A DNA stretch of 64,000 nt from Microvirga aerilata (GTDB taxonomy: Bacteria; Pseudomonadota; Alphaproteobacteria; Rhizobiales; Beijerinckiaceae): assembly GCF_016743775.1 (NCBI RefSeq), contig NZ_JAEQMY010000011.1, positions 93,035-157,034 of the forward strand. Direction: 5' to 3'. The notes under the pieces were generated by a model, which worked only from the letters and a program-made list of their open reading frames with translations, was not told the origin of the DNA and made no database searches. Positions 54,168-62,108 of the stretch are shown in pieces. The first letter of the stretch is position 1. Each line of letters opens with the position of its first letter. A program made the translations under genes and the position numbers.

Positions 54168-54385
54168 CATGTCCTGAGAAGATCACTCATAAAGGTCCAT
54201 CAGCCTCCTCGCGTGGTCGCCGGCCTTGTGCAGGTGATCCCGCTTGTCTGAGACGCTGCGCCGTTCCGTGTCGGGATGGCCGGGACAGGCCCGGCCATGA
54301 CGTGGAGGGTTCCATGACGACCGAGTAAGATCATGACGAAGAGGCCTCACCCGGTCGCCCGAGCAGCCTCAGAGGTCGAGAAAAC

Positions 54386-54967
54386 TTACTCCGCCGCTTC
54401 GCGCCGGCCCGCATGGGAGCCCTCGCGCACCTCCTCGATGATCTTGGCCACGAAGGCATCGAGGTCGCCTGGGTTGCGGCTGGTGATGAGGCCGTGATCG
54501 GTGACCACCGTCTCGTCGCGCCACTGGCCTCCCGCATTGATCACGTCGGTCTTGATCGAGTGATAGGACGTGCACTGCCGGCCCTTGATCACGCCGGCCT
54601 CGGTGAGCAGCCACGGCGCATGGCAGATGGCCGCCACCGTCTTGCCCGAGGCGTAGAAGGCGCGGATGATCTCGATGGCCTTCGGCTCCACGCGCAGCTT
54701 GTCCGGATTGATCTGCCCGCCCGGCAGCACGAGCGCGTCGTAGTCCGCCGGATCCACGTCCTCGATGTCCTTGTCGACGGAAACCGTCTTGCCCCAGTCG
54801 TTCTCGTCCCAGCCGTAGATCTTGCCGGACTTCATGCGCGATTTCGGGGCCGCGACCTCGACCGTCGCACCGGCCTCCGAGAGCTTTTCCTGCGGGACCA
54901 TCAGCTCCGACTGCTCGAAGCCATCGGTGGCCATGATGAGGATTTTGGCCTGTTTGATGTCAGGCAT
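54386..54967 (-). CDS. PfpI/DJ-1-type protein (type 1 glutamine amidotransferase-like)
   Basis: A 193-residue DJ-1/PfpI family protein. Glu in TDGFEQSELMVPQEKLSEAG, nucleophile elbow TVAAICHAPWLLTEAGVIKG with the catalytic Cys-His pair, and TSRNPGDLDAFVAKIIEEVR. Members act as proteases, glyoxalases or deglycases; the activity here is unproven. ATG 54967. An EcfG-type promoter (GGAAC-N16-CGTT) lies about 35-60 bp upstream, in line with general stress control. Confidence 0.92.
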   Translation of the reverse strand: MPDIKQAKILIMATDGFEQSELMVPQEKLSEAGATVEVAAPKSRMKSGKIYGWDENDWGKTVSVDKDIEDVDPADYDALVLPGGQINPDKLRVEPKAIEIIRAFYASGKTVAAICHAPWLLTEAGVIKGRQCTSYHSIKTDVINAGGQWRDETVVTDHGLITSRNPGDLDAFVAKIIEEVREGSHAGRREAAE

Positions 54968-54999
54968 GGCACTTCTCCATTGTTTGGGATCAGCCTGGG

Positions 55000-55024
55000 A
55001 ACGGATGAGCCGGGGAGGTGTTCC
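55000..55024 (-). promoter_or_regulatory. EcfG-type promoter of the PfpI-like gene
   Basis: Minus-strand GGAAC-N16-CGTT, a perfect match to the general stress sigma factor consensus, with the -10 element 33 bp before the start codon. Confidence 0.8.
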
Positions 55025-55039
55025 GCACGGCCCCAGGCC

Positions 55040-55064
55040 GGAACCCCTTCCGTATGGGCCGGTT
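55040..55064 (+). promoter_or_regulatory. EcfG-type promoter candidate of the small Pro/Gly-rich gene
   Basis: GGAAC-N16-GGTT on plus, 36 bp before the ATG at 55101. One base differs from CGTT. It is divergent from the perfect site for the PfpI-like gene. Confidence 0.6.
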
Positions 55065-55100
55065 GACCCAGTCACGGCTTAACAGATTGAGGAAGACACG

Positions 55101-55322
55101 ATGGTCAATCCAGGAGTGCCGACGAACGAGCCTTTGCCAGGGGGCAACATCCCGAGCGAAGTGCCGCCGGGATCGTTCCCCGACGAGGAGCCGGATACGG
55201 GACCGACGGGGCCGCGCACGCCCTATCCGGTCAACGATCCGGGCATCACAGACCCCAAGGGGCCGGGCTCCGAGCCCGATTACCTGCCGGGCAATCCGAC
55301 CGATCCGGGCATTCGTCTTTGA
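55101..55322 (+). CDS. small Pro/Gly/Asp-rich disordered protein (73 aa)
   Basis: A 73-residue acidic, proline- and glycine-rich protein with no hydrophobic core: NEPLPGGNIPSEVPPGSFPD, EEPDTGPTGPRTPYPVNDPG, PKGPGSEPDYLPGNPTDPGI. It must be intrinsically disordered. GAGGAAG lies 7 nt before the ATG, and an EcfG-like promoter lies just upstream. I recognise no characterised family. Expression with the divergent PfpI-like gene under general stress is inferred. Confidence 0.72.
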   Translation: MVNPGVPTNEPLPGGNIPSEVPPGSFPDEEPDTGPTGPRTPYPVNDPGITDPKGPGSEPDYLPGNPTDPGIRL

Positions 55323-55337
55323 GGATGCCGACCCCAT

Positions 55338-55363
55338 GAGCCGACGGCTTCGGCCGCCGGCTC
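55338..55363. terminator. stem-loop with TTCG loop between convergent genes
   Basis: GAGCCG-A-CGGC / GCCG-C-CGGCTC closed by a TTCG tetraloop, one mismatch. It lies between the small Pro/Gly-rich gene and the phosphoesterase stop. There is no T-run. Confidence 0.45.
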
Positions 55364-56120
55364 ATATCTCCAGGATGGCGTAGGGCTTTCCGGTCGGCTT
55401 CTCGATGTGCTTGGCCACATTGTAGACCGGCTGGCCGCCCGGCGTGCGCCCCTCGAAGCGGCCCCGATGCGCATGGCCGTGCACGATGGCGTTGACCTTG
55501 AAGCGGTCGATGGTCTCGGCGAGCCTCGACGAGCCGAGGAACGGATAAATCTCCAGCGGCTCGCTCTCGATGGTCTCGGCGATCGGCGCGTAATGGAGGA
55601 TCACCATGGAGCGCTTGGCGCGCACCTGGCGCATGGCGTTCTCGAGCCGCAGCGTCTCGTTCATGGTCTCGTTGACGAACTGCTTGATGGCCGGCTCGCC
55701 GAAGGAGCCCAGCATGCGCCGCCCGAAGCCGCCGGCAAAGCCCTTCACGCCGACGAAGCCCACGCCGTCGATCTCGACGGATTGCCCGTCGAGCACCTTC
55801 ATGCCCACCTCGCGCAGAATGTGCGCCACCTCTTCGTGTGCGCCGCATTCGTAATCGTGGTTGCCGAGCACGCCGACGACGGGAATCGAGCAGGCCTTCA
55901 GGTCCTGCGCCAGGAGCTCCGCTTCCTTCGGCTTGCCGAGATCCGTTAGGTCGCCGGCAAGCACGAGCACATCGGCCTCCCTGGAGATTTCACCGAACAG
56001 GTCGCGATAGGATTCAGCATTGTCCTCGCGAACGTGAAGATCGCCGATGGCCGCGATCCTCAAGGGTTTGTGCAAGGGTTTCTGCAAGGATTCCTGCAAG
56101 GGTTCCTGTTCGTCACTCAT
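55362..56120 (-). CDS. metallophosphoesterase (calcineurin-like)
   Basis: A 252-residue phosphoesterase. The metal-binding motifs are complete: IAAIGDLHVREDN (GDxH), LVLAGDLTDLGKP (GDxxD), VGVLGNHDYECG (GNHD/E) and IVHGHAHRGRFEG (GHxH). The first 20 residues contain a 4-residue repeat (EPLQ/ESLQ/KPLH/KPL) from 12-bp DNA repeats. The start overlaps the stop of the nucleotidyltransferase gene by 8 bp, so translation is coupled. The substrate is unknown. Confidence 0.9.
   Translation of the reverse strand: MSDEQEPLQESLQKPLHKPLRIAAIGDLHVREDNAESYRDLFGEISREADVLVLAGDLTDLGKPKEAELLAQDLKACSIPVVGVLGNHDYECGAHEEVAHILREVGMKVLDGQSVEIDGVGFVGVKGFAGGFGRRMLGSFGEPAIKQFVNETMNETLRLENAMRQVRAKRSMVILHYAPIAETIESEPLEIYPFLGSSRLAETIDRFKVNAIVHGHAHRGRFEGRTPGGQPVYNVAKHIEKPTGKPYAILEI
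56062..56109 (-). repeat. four tandem 12-bp repeats in the phosphoesterase 5' end
   Basis: Four in-register copies of AAGG(G/A)TT(T/C)(G/C)TG(C/T) on plus, encoding the repeated xPLx tetrapeptide near the phosphoesterase N-terminus. The 12-bp unit keeps the frame whatever the copy number. Confidence 0.9.
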
Positions 56121-56928
56121 TCCGCCATTCACCTTCACCGCCCACGTCGGCAAAGCCCCATTCCTTGACGTCGATCTCGTAATCGATGCGCGAGAACATC
56201 CGCCCGCGGCAGACCTTCATCTGCGGGGGAGGAAGGTCCCGTTGCTTCGAGAGCCGGTCGAGAAGCTCGTCCATCACCCAGGCCGGCACCTTGTCGCGCT
56301 CCGACGGGTAGATCCAGCGGAAGTTGAGCAGGTGCATGAGCAGCACCTCCCAATGCACTTCCATGTAGGCGAGCAACCCGTGCCAGTCGATCTGGTCGTG
56401 GGCTTTCAGGATCGTGTGCGCCACATCGGCGCCGTCGTAGCGGTGGCGCAGCTGGATGAAGCATTTCGACCAGACGAGTTCGGTCGGCCCGACGATGCGC
56501 ACGGGCGAGCCGAACACCTCGATCTGGCGCGCATGCTCGAACCACGGATCGCCGATGGGCATCGTGCCGTTCGAGGAGGCGAAAATCACGTCGAAGAAGT
56601 ACTGGCCCTTGAAGACCTTGCCGAGCCAGCGGTCGTCCTCGATCTCCACGGAGTAGCCCAGTCCCTTGAAGTGGGACAGCACCCGCGTGTAGTCGCCGGC
56701 CTTGCAGAAGATGTCGAGATCCTTCGTCGGGCGGGTGATGCCCGTATAGGCCGAAAGCGCGTAGGTGCCCGCGAGCAGGAAGGGCAGGCCGAGCTGGTTC
56801 AGCTCGCGCAGGGCCTCGGCGTAGAAAGCCTCGGACTCCGGGTATTTGAGGGTCGGCTCCGCCTTGGCGTCCATGACGGGAACGCCCGCAAGGGCGTTGG
56901 AGGTGAGATCTGGATCGTGAACGGCCAT
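56113..56928 (-). CDS. nucleotidyltransferase family protein
   Basis: A 271-residue protein with a minimal nucleotidyltransferase core: LPFLLAGTYALSAYTGITRP (the G-S/T helix signature as AGT) and TKDLDIFCKAGDYTRVL with hDhDh acids. A third region contains FFDVIFASSNGTMPIG, whose Asp may complete the triad. The C-terminal half is alpha-helical (DVAHTILKAHDQIDWHGLLA, LMHLLNFRWIYPSERDKVPA). It resembles AbiEii/MNT-type enzymes at the core only. It overlaps the phosphoesterase gene by 8 bp. Confidence 0.78.
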   Translation of the reverse strand: MAVHDPDLTSNALAGVPVMDAKAEPTLKYPESEAFYAEALRELNQLGLPFLLAGTYALSAYTGITRPTKDLDIFCKAGDYTRVLSHFKGLGYSVEIEDDRWLGKVFKGQYFFDVIFASSNGTMPIGDPWFEHARQIEVFGSPVRIVGPTELVWSKCFIQLRHRYDGADVAHTILKAHDQIDWHGLLAYMEVHWEVLLMHLLNFRWIYPSERDKVPAWVMDELLDRLSKQRDLPPPQMKVCRGRMFSRIDYEIDVKEWGFADVGGEGEWRNE

Positions 56929-57041
56929 GGTCCTTGTCCGAAGCGCGGCCAATAGTGACCCGCGTTCGACAACAGAATGGCCCTGATGAAGTTCCGCAGC
57001 GGCCGGGCTTAACACCCCGCGCGGGCCTTGCGGCTCGAGCC

Positions 57042-58625
57042 CTAGGCTGCCGCGTTCGCAACTTTGCGGGGGGACGCAGCGCCGAGGCCGAGGGCGTTCC
57101 AGACGCCCAGGGTCTCCTGCTCGAACCCGGCAAAGCGCCGCTGCAGCTCCGCCACGGTCTCGTCCGCCGGCAAGGGCTTGCCGTCCTTCAGCAGGCCTTG
57201 ACCGGCCTGCGCCAGAACCTTTGCGACAAAGCGCGGAATATCGGCATCGGCCTGCAGGCCGAGCCACATGAGCTGATGCATGTGCTCGGCCGCGATGCCG
57301 CCGCCGGTCACCGGCGAAGCGAAGGAGCCGTACCGGCGCTCGAAGCGGGCGTGCGCGGCAACCGTCCTGTTGAACCGGTCGGTCCGGAGCTTTCGCTCGG
57401 CAAGGCCTTGTGCCGGAAGGCAAGGATGGCAAACGCCCGCCGCCGCAACCATCGTGATCGCCTGCATCAGGCGGTTGACGGAGATGCCCGCAAGAGCCGG
57501 CTCGCCTGCGATCTCGCGTAGGGATCGCGGGCCCGCTTCGAGGGCTGCGATCAGCGGATCGTACACCGCACTCTGCAGCCTGATCGTATAGCGCATGCCG
57601 CGCAGCTCGCGCGGGATCCTGGCGCTGGGGCCGGACAGGGCAAAGCGCGTCTCGAGCCATTTTTCGCGGACGAGGTGGGGCGAAAGCCGCACGGGACCCT
57701 TGATGAAGATGTCGCGCCTGAACTGCTGGTCGACGATGTGGTCGCGCGTGGTCTGGCGCAGGGCAACGTTGTCGATGCCGGCGAGGAACTCCCTCTGCTC
57801 CTGCGTAAGGTTGATCTCGTCCAGGGTGTCGAGCGCATTGGCCGGGCCCACCCATGTCAGCTTCGCCTCTGCAAGCTCCTGCGCCACGTCCATGAAGTAG
57901 AACGGGGTCAGGTCCCGGTTGAAATACTCATGGGCGACGTAGTTGGGGTTCTGCCCCTTGAGCTTTTCCACGCGGCCCGCGAGCTTGGGGTGATTGGCGA
58001 AGTAGCGTGCGTCGAGGCTGCCGAGTTTGTCGGCAAAGCCGAGGGACGCGGCGATGCGCGCCTGGAGCGATTGCGCGGACCCTTGAGCCGCCGCATGCTC
58101 CACGAGTAGCCGCCTGAGCGGCATCATGGAGGCCCAGCCGGGCATGGCGTTGTAGGACAGGTAGACGAGCCCGCCCGGTTTCAGCTTCTTGCGGATGAAC
58201 CCCACGATGGCCTGCCGGTTCTCCGGAGAGATCCAGCTGTAGATGCCGTGAAGGGTGATGAAGTCGAACGCCGGAAGATCGTTGCGGGTCAGGAATTCGG
58301 CAAAGCTGTCGTCGTAGAAATGTGCGTTCTCGATCCCGGCCGAGCGGGCCAGGTCCCGCGCGCCTGCGATGTGGGCGGGGTTGAAGTCGGTGGCATGGAA
58401 TTCGATGTGCGGATTGGCGCTGGCGAGCAGATTGGTCGAGAAGCCCTGGCCGCATCCAAGCTCGCAATAGGCCAGCGAGCTTGCGCCGGGATCGGGCGCC
58501 TGAACGCCCTGCAGCAACGCGAAGAAGCTCAGGAGGCTGGGGGTCAGCTCCTGATAGAAGCCATGGGTGTAATCCACATCGACAACATAGCCCGCCGACC
58601 AGTCCGTCATGTCATAGTCTCGCAT
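57042..58625 (-). CDS. class I methyltransferase with methyltransferase-regulatory domain
   Basis: A 527-residue protein. SAM-binding loop LAYCELGCGQGFSTNLLASA, then DFITLHGIYSWISPENRQAI and LKPGGLVYLSYNAMPGWASM, which match the methyltransferase fold followed by a regulatory domain (about residues 215-300, RDLTPFYFMDVAQELAEAKL). The C-terminal 200 residues are helical. The substrate is unknown. The gene lies 113 bp upstream of the nucleotidyltransferase gene on the same strand, so the three may form an operon. Confidence 0.88.
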   Translation of the reverse strand: MRDYDMTDWSAGYVVDVDYTHGFYQELTPSLLSFFALLQGVQAPDPGASSLAYCELGCGQGFSTNLLASANPHIEFHATDFNPAHIAGARDLARSAGIENAHFYDDSFAEFLTRNDLPAFDFITLHGIYSWISPENRQAIVGFIRKKLKPGGLVYLSYNAMPGWASMMPLRRLLVEHAAAQGSAQSLQARIAASLGFADKLGSLDARYFANHPKLAGRVEKLKGQNPNYVAHEYFNRDLTPFYFMDVAQELAEAKLTWVGPANALDTLDEINLTQEQREFLAGIDNVALRQTTRDHIVDQQFRRDIFIKGPVRLSPHLVREKWLETRFALSGPSARIPRELRGMRYTIRLQSAVYDPLIAALEAGPRSLREIAGEPALAGISVNRLMQAITMVAAAGVCHPCLPAQGLAERKLRTDRFNRTVAAHARFERRYGSFASPVTGGGIAAEHMHQLMWLGLQADADIPRFVAKVLAQAGQGLLKDGKPLPADETVAELQRRFAGFEQETLGVWNALGLGAASPRKVANAAA

Positions 58626-59183
58626 GCGCCCGTGCCGGCCGGCACAGCCAAGTTTATGTTTATAACATTACATATGTCAGACGTGTGTAGTGGGATCAAT
58701 TCTTTTCTGAATGCTCGCGAAACGTTGGGTCAGGCCAGCGCATCGTGCAGACCTCAAAGGGTGCTCCGCCCTTGTGTCGTTCTCGGCGGCCTCAGGCCGG
58801 GAAGGGGAGCGATGGGGGAGGGCCACTGAGTGGATTCGCTTCCCCTTCGCCTCGCTCCGGCCGGGAATCACAGTGAGGGTGTGCCGTTGTCATCCCCGGC
58901 GGTCCGCAGGACCGGGAAGGGGATCCACCCACATGCTCCGCGCTATGGATTCCCTTCCCCTCCGCTGCGCTCCGGCCGGGAATGACACTGAGGCGGGCGT
59001 TGCGAGGTGAGAGCCACGAGGTCGGCACTACCCTGTCATCCCCGGCGAACGAAGTGAGGGAAGGGGATCCACGACGAGCCTCAGCCTATGAATTCGCTCC
59101 CCTTACCACCCGGCCGGGAGTGACGCGAATGGCGAAGGTCATCCAATTCGTGCCGCTGCCTGGCTGTCCGGTCACCCGATGCT
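58626..59183. other. intergenic region filled by a palindromic repeat array
   Basis: About 560 bp without a supported gene. The first 150 bp are locally AT-rich (58650-58690) and probably hold the methyltransferase promoter. The rest is taken up by three tandem repeat units, listed separately. Confidence 0.7.
58776..59124. repeat. array of three palindromic repeat units
   Basis: Units at about 58776-58872, 58889-58986 and 59035-59124. Each has a left arm GTCATCCCCGGC...GGGAAGGGGATCCA and a right arm TGGATTCCCTTCCCC...GGCCGGGAATGAC, which pair with each other. The spacers between units also recur. No protein is encoded. Confidence 0.85.
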
Positions 59184-59558
59184 CTAGTGATCCCCGTGCG
59201 ATACGCGAACGTCCCGGGGGCTGTTCAGGATTTCCAAAAGGCTCGTGGCGATGTGCCGTGCCTCGTCGTCCTTCAGGCGCAGCAGGAAGGGCGGCATCAT
59301 GCCGGCCTGAAGGGCAACCACCGCCATGCCGTGCTCGTCCATGCCCACATCGATCGTCTGGGAGGTGACGTCCACCAGCTCCTCCGGCGCATCCTCGCCT
59401 TCTTCGCTGCTCTCGCCGATGGCGGCCAGGAGCTGGCCGACAGCCTTGACGAGCGAGCGCGCGGCGTGGGGATCCATGACCACGGCCGTCGATTGTTCGC
59501 CCTTCTGGAAAGCAAGCTGGATGTTGTCGCCTTCAAGCGTGACGGATATTCCTGCCAT
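59184..59558 (-). CDS. hypothetical protein (124 aa)
   Basis: A 124-residue acidic cytoplasmic protein: MAGISVTLEGDNIQLAFQKG, MDPHAARSLVKAVGQLLAAI, an acidic linker (ESSEEGEDAPEELVDVTS) and DDEARHIATSLLEILNSPRD. The length, codon use and beta-helix pattern suggest a real gene. I recognise no characterised family. ATG 59558 is chosen because the upstream frame reads through a non-conserved, repeat-derived stretch. Confidence 0.72.
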   Translation of the reverse strand: MAGISVTLEGDNIQLAFQKGEQSTAVVMDPHAARSLVKAVGQLLAAIGESSEEGEDAPEELVDVTSQTIDVGMDEHGMAVVALQAGMMPPFLLRLKDDEARHIATSLLEILNSPRDVRVSHGDH

Positions 59559-59716
59559 TGTCGTCCTCGTCCTTCCCGTCACATATGGGGTTGCGGGCGT
59601 CCAGGGAAAGGTAAGGGCCTTGGTACGACAGATGCACCCCGTCACCCAAGAGGGCGGGGCGCATCTTCACGGGCGATCTGCGGCTTTTCAGGGGAAAAGC
59701 CGCGGGCGGGGCGGGA

Positions 59717-60403
59717 TCATCCTTGGTTCGATCCGCCCCGTCGACGGGGCGTGGCGGTCGGGCCGGCGCCCACCTGCGGCGTGCCGGTGGAGCCCGCGCC
59801 TGCGGCGCCCGCCCCGGACAGCATGCTGCCGCCCATGCCCGCATCGGCATATTGCTGGATGCGCAGGTTGTTCTGCACATGGGCGACGCCGGACACGGAC
59901 TCGGCGAGGTCTTCCGCATGGCGCTTCTCGAAGCGGCTGTTGACCGTGCCTGTCAGGGTCACCTCGCGGTCGGACACCGTCACCTCGATCTCGGACGCGT
60001 CGATGTGCGGATCCTCGGTGAGGCGCTCGTTCACGTCCTCCAGGATGCGCGCGTCGGAACGCTGGTAGCCCTTGGGCCCGCGGCCCCGGTGCCCGCCGGT
60101 CCCGCGCATGCCGCCGCCGTGGCGGTCCTCCGTCTCGTCGTCCCCGAACCAGGACCTGAGCTCGTCGCCCGCCCGCTCGAGGAAGCCGCGGTCCTCGTTG
60201 TAGTCGCGCGAGCCGCGGCCGAAGCTCTCGGAGCCGGATCGGTCGTGGCCCGGGGCGTTGCGCCGGTCGGAGCCGGAGCCGCGGTCGTAGCCCGCGCTCC
60301 GGTTGCCGAAGCCGCGCCGGGCGATGTAGCCGTCGTCCTCGCGGTCGCGCCGGTCGAAATCCTGGTTGCGGTCCTGATCATAGCGGTGCCGGTCGTTTGC
60401 CAT
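59717..60403 (-). CDS. BON domain-containing protein
   Basis: A 228-residue protein. The first 115 residues are Arg/Asp/Gly-rich and disordered (RHRYDQDRNQDFDRRDREDD type). The BON domain follows (DVNERLTEDPHIDASEIEVT, VSDREVTLTGTVNSRFEKRH, AEDLAESVSGVAHVQNNLRI), then a Gly/Ala tail. BON domains bind phospholipids or help cope with osmotic shock. A perfect EcfG-type promoter and three short repeats lie upstream. Confidence 0.9.
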   Translation of the reverse strand: MANDRHRYDQDRNQDFDRRDREDDGYIARRGFGNRSAGYDRGSGSDRRNAPGHDRSGSESFGRGSRDYNEDRGFLERAGDELRSWFGDDETEDRHGGGMRGTGGHRGRGPKGYQRSDARILEDVNERLTEDPHIDASEIEVTVSDREVTLTGTVNSRFEKRHAEDLAESVSGVAHVQNNLRIQQYADAGMGGSMLSGAGAAGAGSTGTPQVGAGPTATPRRRGGSNQG

Positions 60404-60415
60404 GAGAGCGCTCCT

Positions 60416-60465
60416 CGGTTGTCCTGATCGCGTCGGTTGTCCTGATCGGTTGGTTGTCCTGATCA
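60416..60465 (-). repeat. three short repeats before the BON gene
   Basis: Three copies of GGTTGTCCTGATC start at 60417, 60435 and 60452 (spacing 18 and 17 bp). They lie between the EcfG-type promoter and the BON start codon, in the untranslated leader. Confidence 0.85.
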
Positions 60466-60487
60466 CATGGGCAGGTCCCCACCATCC

Positions 60488-60513
60488 AACGTGGAGGCCG
60501 CAAGGTGCGTTCC
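60488..60513 (-). promoter_or_regulatory. EcfG-type promoter of the BON gene
   Basis: Minus-strand GGAAC-N17-CGTT, a perfect match. The -10 element lies 85 bp before the start codon, so the leader carries the three short repeats. Confidence 0.78.
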
Positions 60514-60645
60514 TGGGACGGGGCCGGGCCCGTTCCGGGTGTTTTTAACGCCGCGCTTGAACGGTCCGGCCGCCTTCGCATTGAACCGGTGGTGCAATCG
60601 TCCCGCCGCAATCGTGCTGCGGGATGCGTGAACGGCGAGGATAGT

Positions 60646-60897
60646 ATGGCGGGTTTGTCAGGGTTGAGCGACGAGGCGCTGGCGGTCTTCGCCTTTGCGG
60701 CCTATCACCAGCTGTCGAGCGGGCAGACGGTGCGCAGCGTGGTGCAGCGGGACGGCTCGGGCCACAAGGCCAGCGACACGGCCGTGGGCGAGCTCCAGGG
60801 GCAGGGGCTCATCGAGGCCGACGGCGATGAAATCCGCTTCACGCCGGAGGGCGAGGAAGCCTTGCAGGGCCTCATCTCCAGCATCAGGGGCGGCTGA
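60646..60897 (+). CDS. small winged-helix-like protein, unknown function
   Basis: An 83-residue protein. SDEALAVFAFAAYHQLSSGQ, TVRSVVQRDGSGHKASDTAV and GLIEADGDEIRFTPEGEEAL look like helix-helix-helix-wing, i.e. a small winged-helix fold; DNA binding is only a possibility. ATG 60646 (MAGLSGLSD) follows GGCGAGGATAGT. It is divergent from the BON gene. I recognise no family. Confidence 0.72.
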   Translation: MAGLSGLSDEALAVFAFAAYHQLSSGQTVRSVVQRDGSGHKASDTAVGELQGQGLIEADGDEIRFTPEGEEALQGLISSIRGG

Positions 60898-61113
60898 AAT
60901 TCCAAGGGCTGCCGAAGAGCGTTCCTTTGGCAGCGTTGCCTTGCAATTGCCCCAACCTTCCCCTAGTTAAATTCGTATCGACATTTGGCCGGACGACTGG
61001 GCTTCACGCTTTGGCACTGCCGAGCGCACGTTCCTTCTCTACCATCTATCGACTAACGGATGTCTGGCTTTGCGGCCCATATCCACGTGCAAACGACAGT
61101 GAAAGGAATTCCC

Positions 61114-61323
61114 ATGGAAACGGGAACCGTGAAGTGGTACAATGAAACCAAGGGTTATGGCTTCATTCAGCCCGACAACGGCGGCAAGGACGTGTTCGTC
61201 CACGCAACGGCGCTCGAGCGTGCCGGCATGCGCGGCCTGCGCGAAGGTCAGAAGATCTCCTACGAGCTTCAGACCGACCAGCGCACCGGCCGCGCGTCTG
61301 CAGTGAACCTGCAGAACGCATAA
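61114..61323 (+). CDS. cold-shock protein (CspA family)
   Basis: A 69-residue OB-fold cold-shock protein: TGTVKWYNETKGYGFIQPDN (RNP1), KDVFVHATALERAGMRGLRE (RNP2) and GQKISYELQTDQRTGRASAV. It binds single-stranded RNA/DNA as an RNA chaperone. ATG 61114 follows AAAGGAAT; an upstream in-frame start at 61060 would add a non-conserved peptide. The 5' leader of more than 150 nt may carry cold-response structure. Confidence 0.94.
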   Translation: METGTVKWYNETKGYGFIQPDNGGKDVFVHATALERAGMRGLREGQKISYELQTDQRTGRASAVNLQNA

Positions 61324-61368
61324 GGTTTGATGACGGGGGGCGTGCCACGGCACGCTCTCTTGCCGATC

Positions 61369-61397
61369 AGCCGTTCCGGGTCAGGGGCGGCTTTTTT
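61369..61397 (+). terminator. terminator between the cold-shock gene and infA
   Basis: Nine-base-pair stem AGCCGTTCC / GGGGCGGCT (two G-U pairs, loop GGGTCA), followed by TTTTT. It lies 46 bp after the cold-shock stop. Confidence 0.75.
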
Positions 61398-61416
61398 GTT
61401 GTGAGGAAAGCTTTGC

Positions 61417-61698
61417 ATGGCAAAGGAAGAACTGATCACCTTTGAAGGACTTGTGACCGAAATTCTGCCCGACGCGCGCTACCGCGTGCAGCTCGACAAC
61501 GGGCACGAGGTCATCGCCTACACGGCCGGCAAGATGAAGAAGAACCGCATCAAGACGCTCGCCGGCGACCGCGTGACCGTCGAGATGTCGCCCTACGACC
61601 TGGAGAAGGGCCGCCTCATCTTCCGTCACAAGGACTCGGGCGCATCCTCCGGCCCCCGCCCGCCGCAGCGCGGCAACCAGCAGTTCCGGCGTCGCTGA
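61417..61698 (+). CDS. infA: translation initiation factor IF-1
   Basis: A 93-residue IF-1. [60 protein letters not shown] and [12 protein letters not shown] form the S1-like OB fold that blocks the ribosomal A site during initiation. A basic tail of about 20 residues ([15 protein letters not shown]) follows, which is longer than in E. coli and resembles second infA copies in Rhizobiales. GAGGAAAG precedes the ATG. Confidence 0.95.
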   Translation: MAKEELITFEGLVTEILPDARYRVQLDNGHEVIAYTAGKMKKNRIKTLAGDRVTVEMSPYDLEKGRLIFRHKDSGASSGPRPPQRGNQQFRRR

Positions 61699-62108
61699 AG
61701 CCTCCTGCGGAACCGGGTCCGCCTTCGAGGCCCGGTGCTCCGGCCTTCCCGTCCCATCCCCGACCTCGGGCCGGACAAGCGATCCACAGCGCCAGCGTTC
61801 GAGCGGACTCCCTTCGCCTCCGCGGCGCATTCTTCCGGACGTGACACTGGGGTCAGCGCCACAAGATTAGCGCTCCCCTGTCATCCCCGCGAGCCGCAGG
61901 CGAGGGACGGGGATCCATGGCGGTGCGCGTGAGAGTGGATTCCCTTCCCCTCCGCTGACGCTCCGGCCGGGAATGACACCGGGGTGAGAGCACCACGGTC
62001 AGCGCTCCGCTGTCATCCCCGGCGAGCGAAGCGAGGGAAGGGGATCCACGATCGGGCTCTGGTCTGTGAATTGCGTTCGCCGGATTGCCGTGAGGGCCTG
62101 CCTGTCCG
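61699..62108. other. intergenic region holding a second palindromic repeat array
   Basis: About 410 bp. No gene is supported. It contains three units of the same repeat as at 58.8 kb: about 61751-61845 (degenerate), 61880-61977 and 62012 to about 62070 (3' end lost). It separates convergent infA and ecfG. Confidence 0.8.

Noticed and set aside
61040..61113. Upstream start of the cold-shock gene (MSGFAAHIHVQTTVKG)
   Set aside because: The extension is not part of the cold-shock fold and lacks a ribosome-binding site; AAAGGAAT fits the internal ATG.
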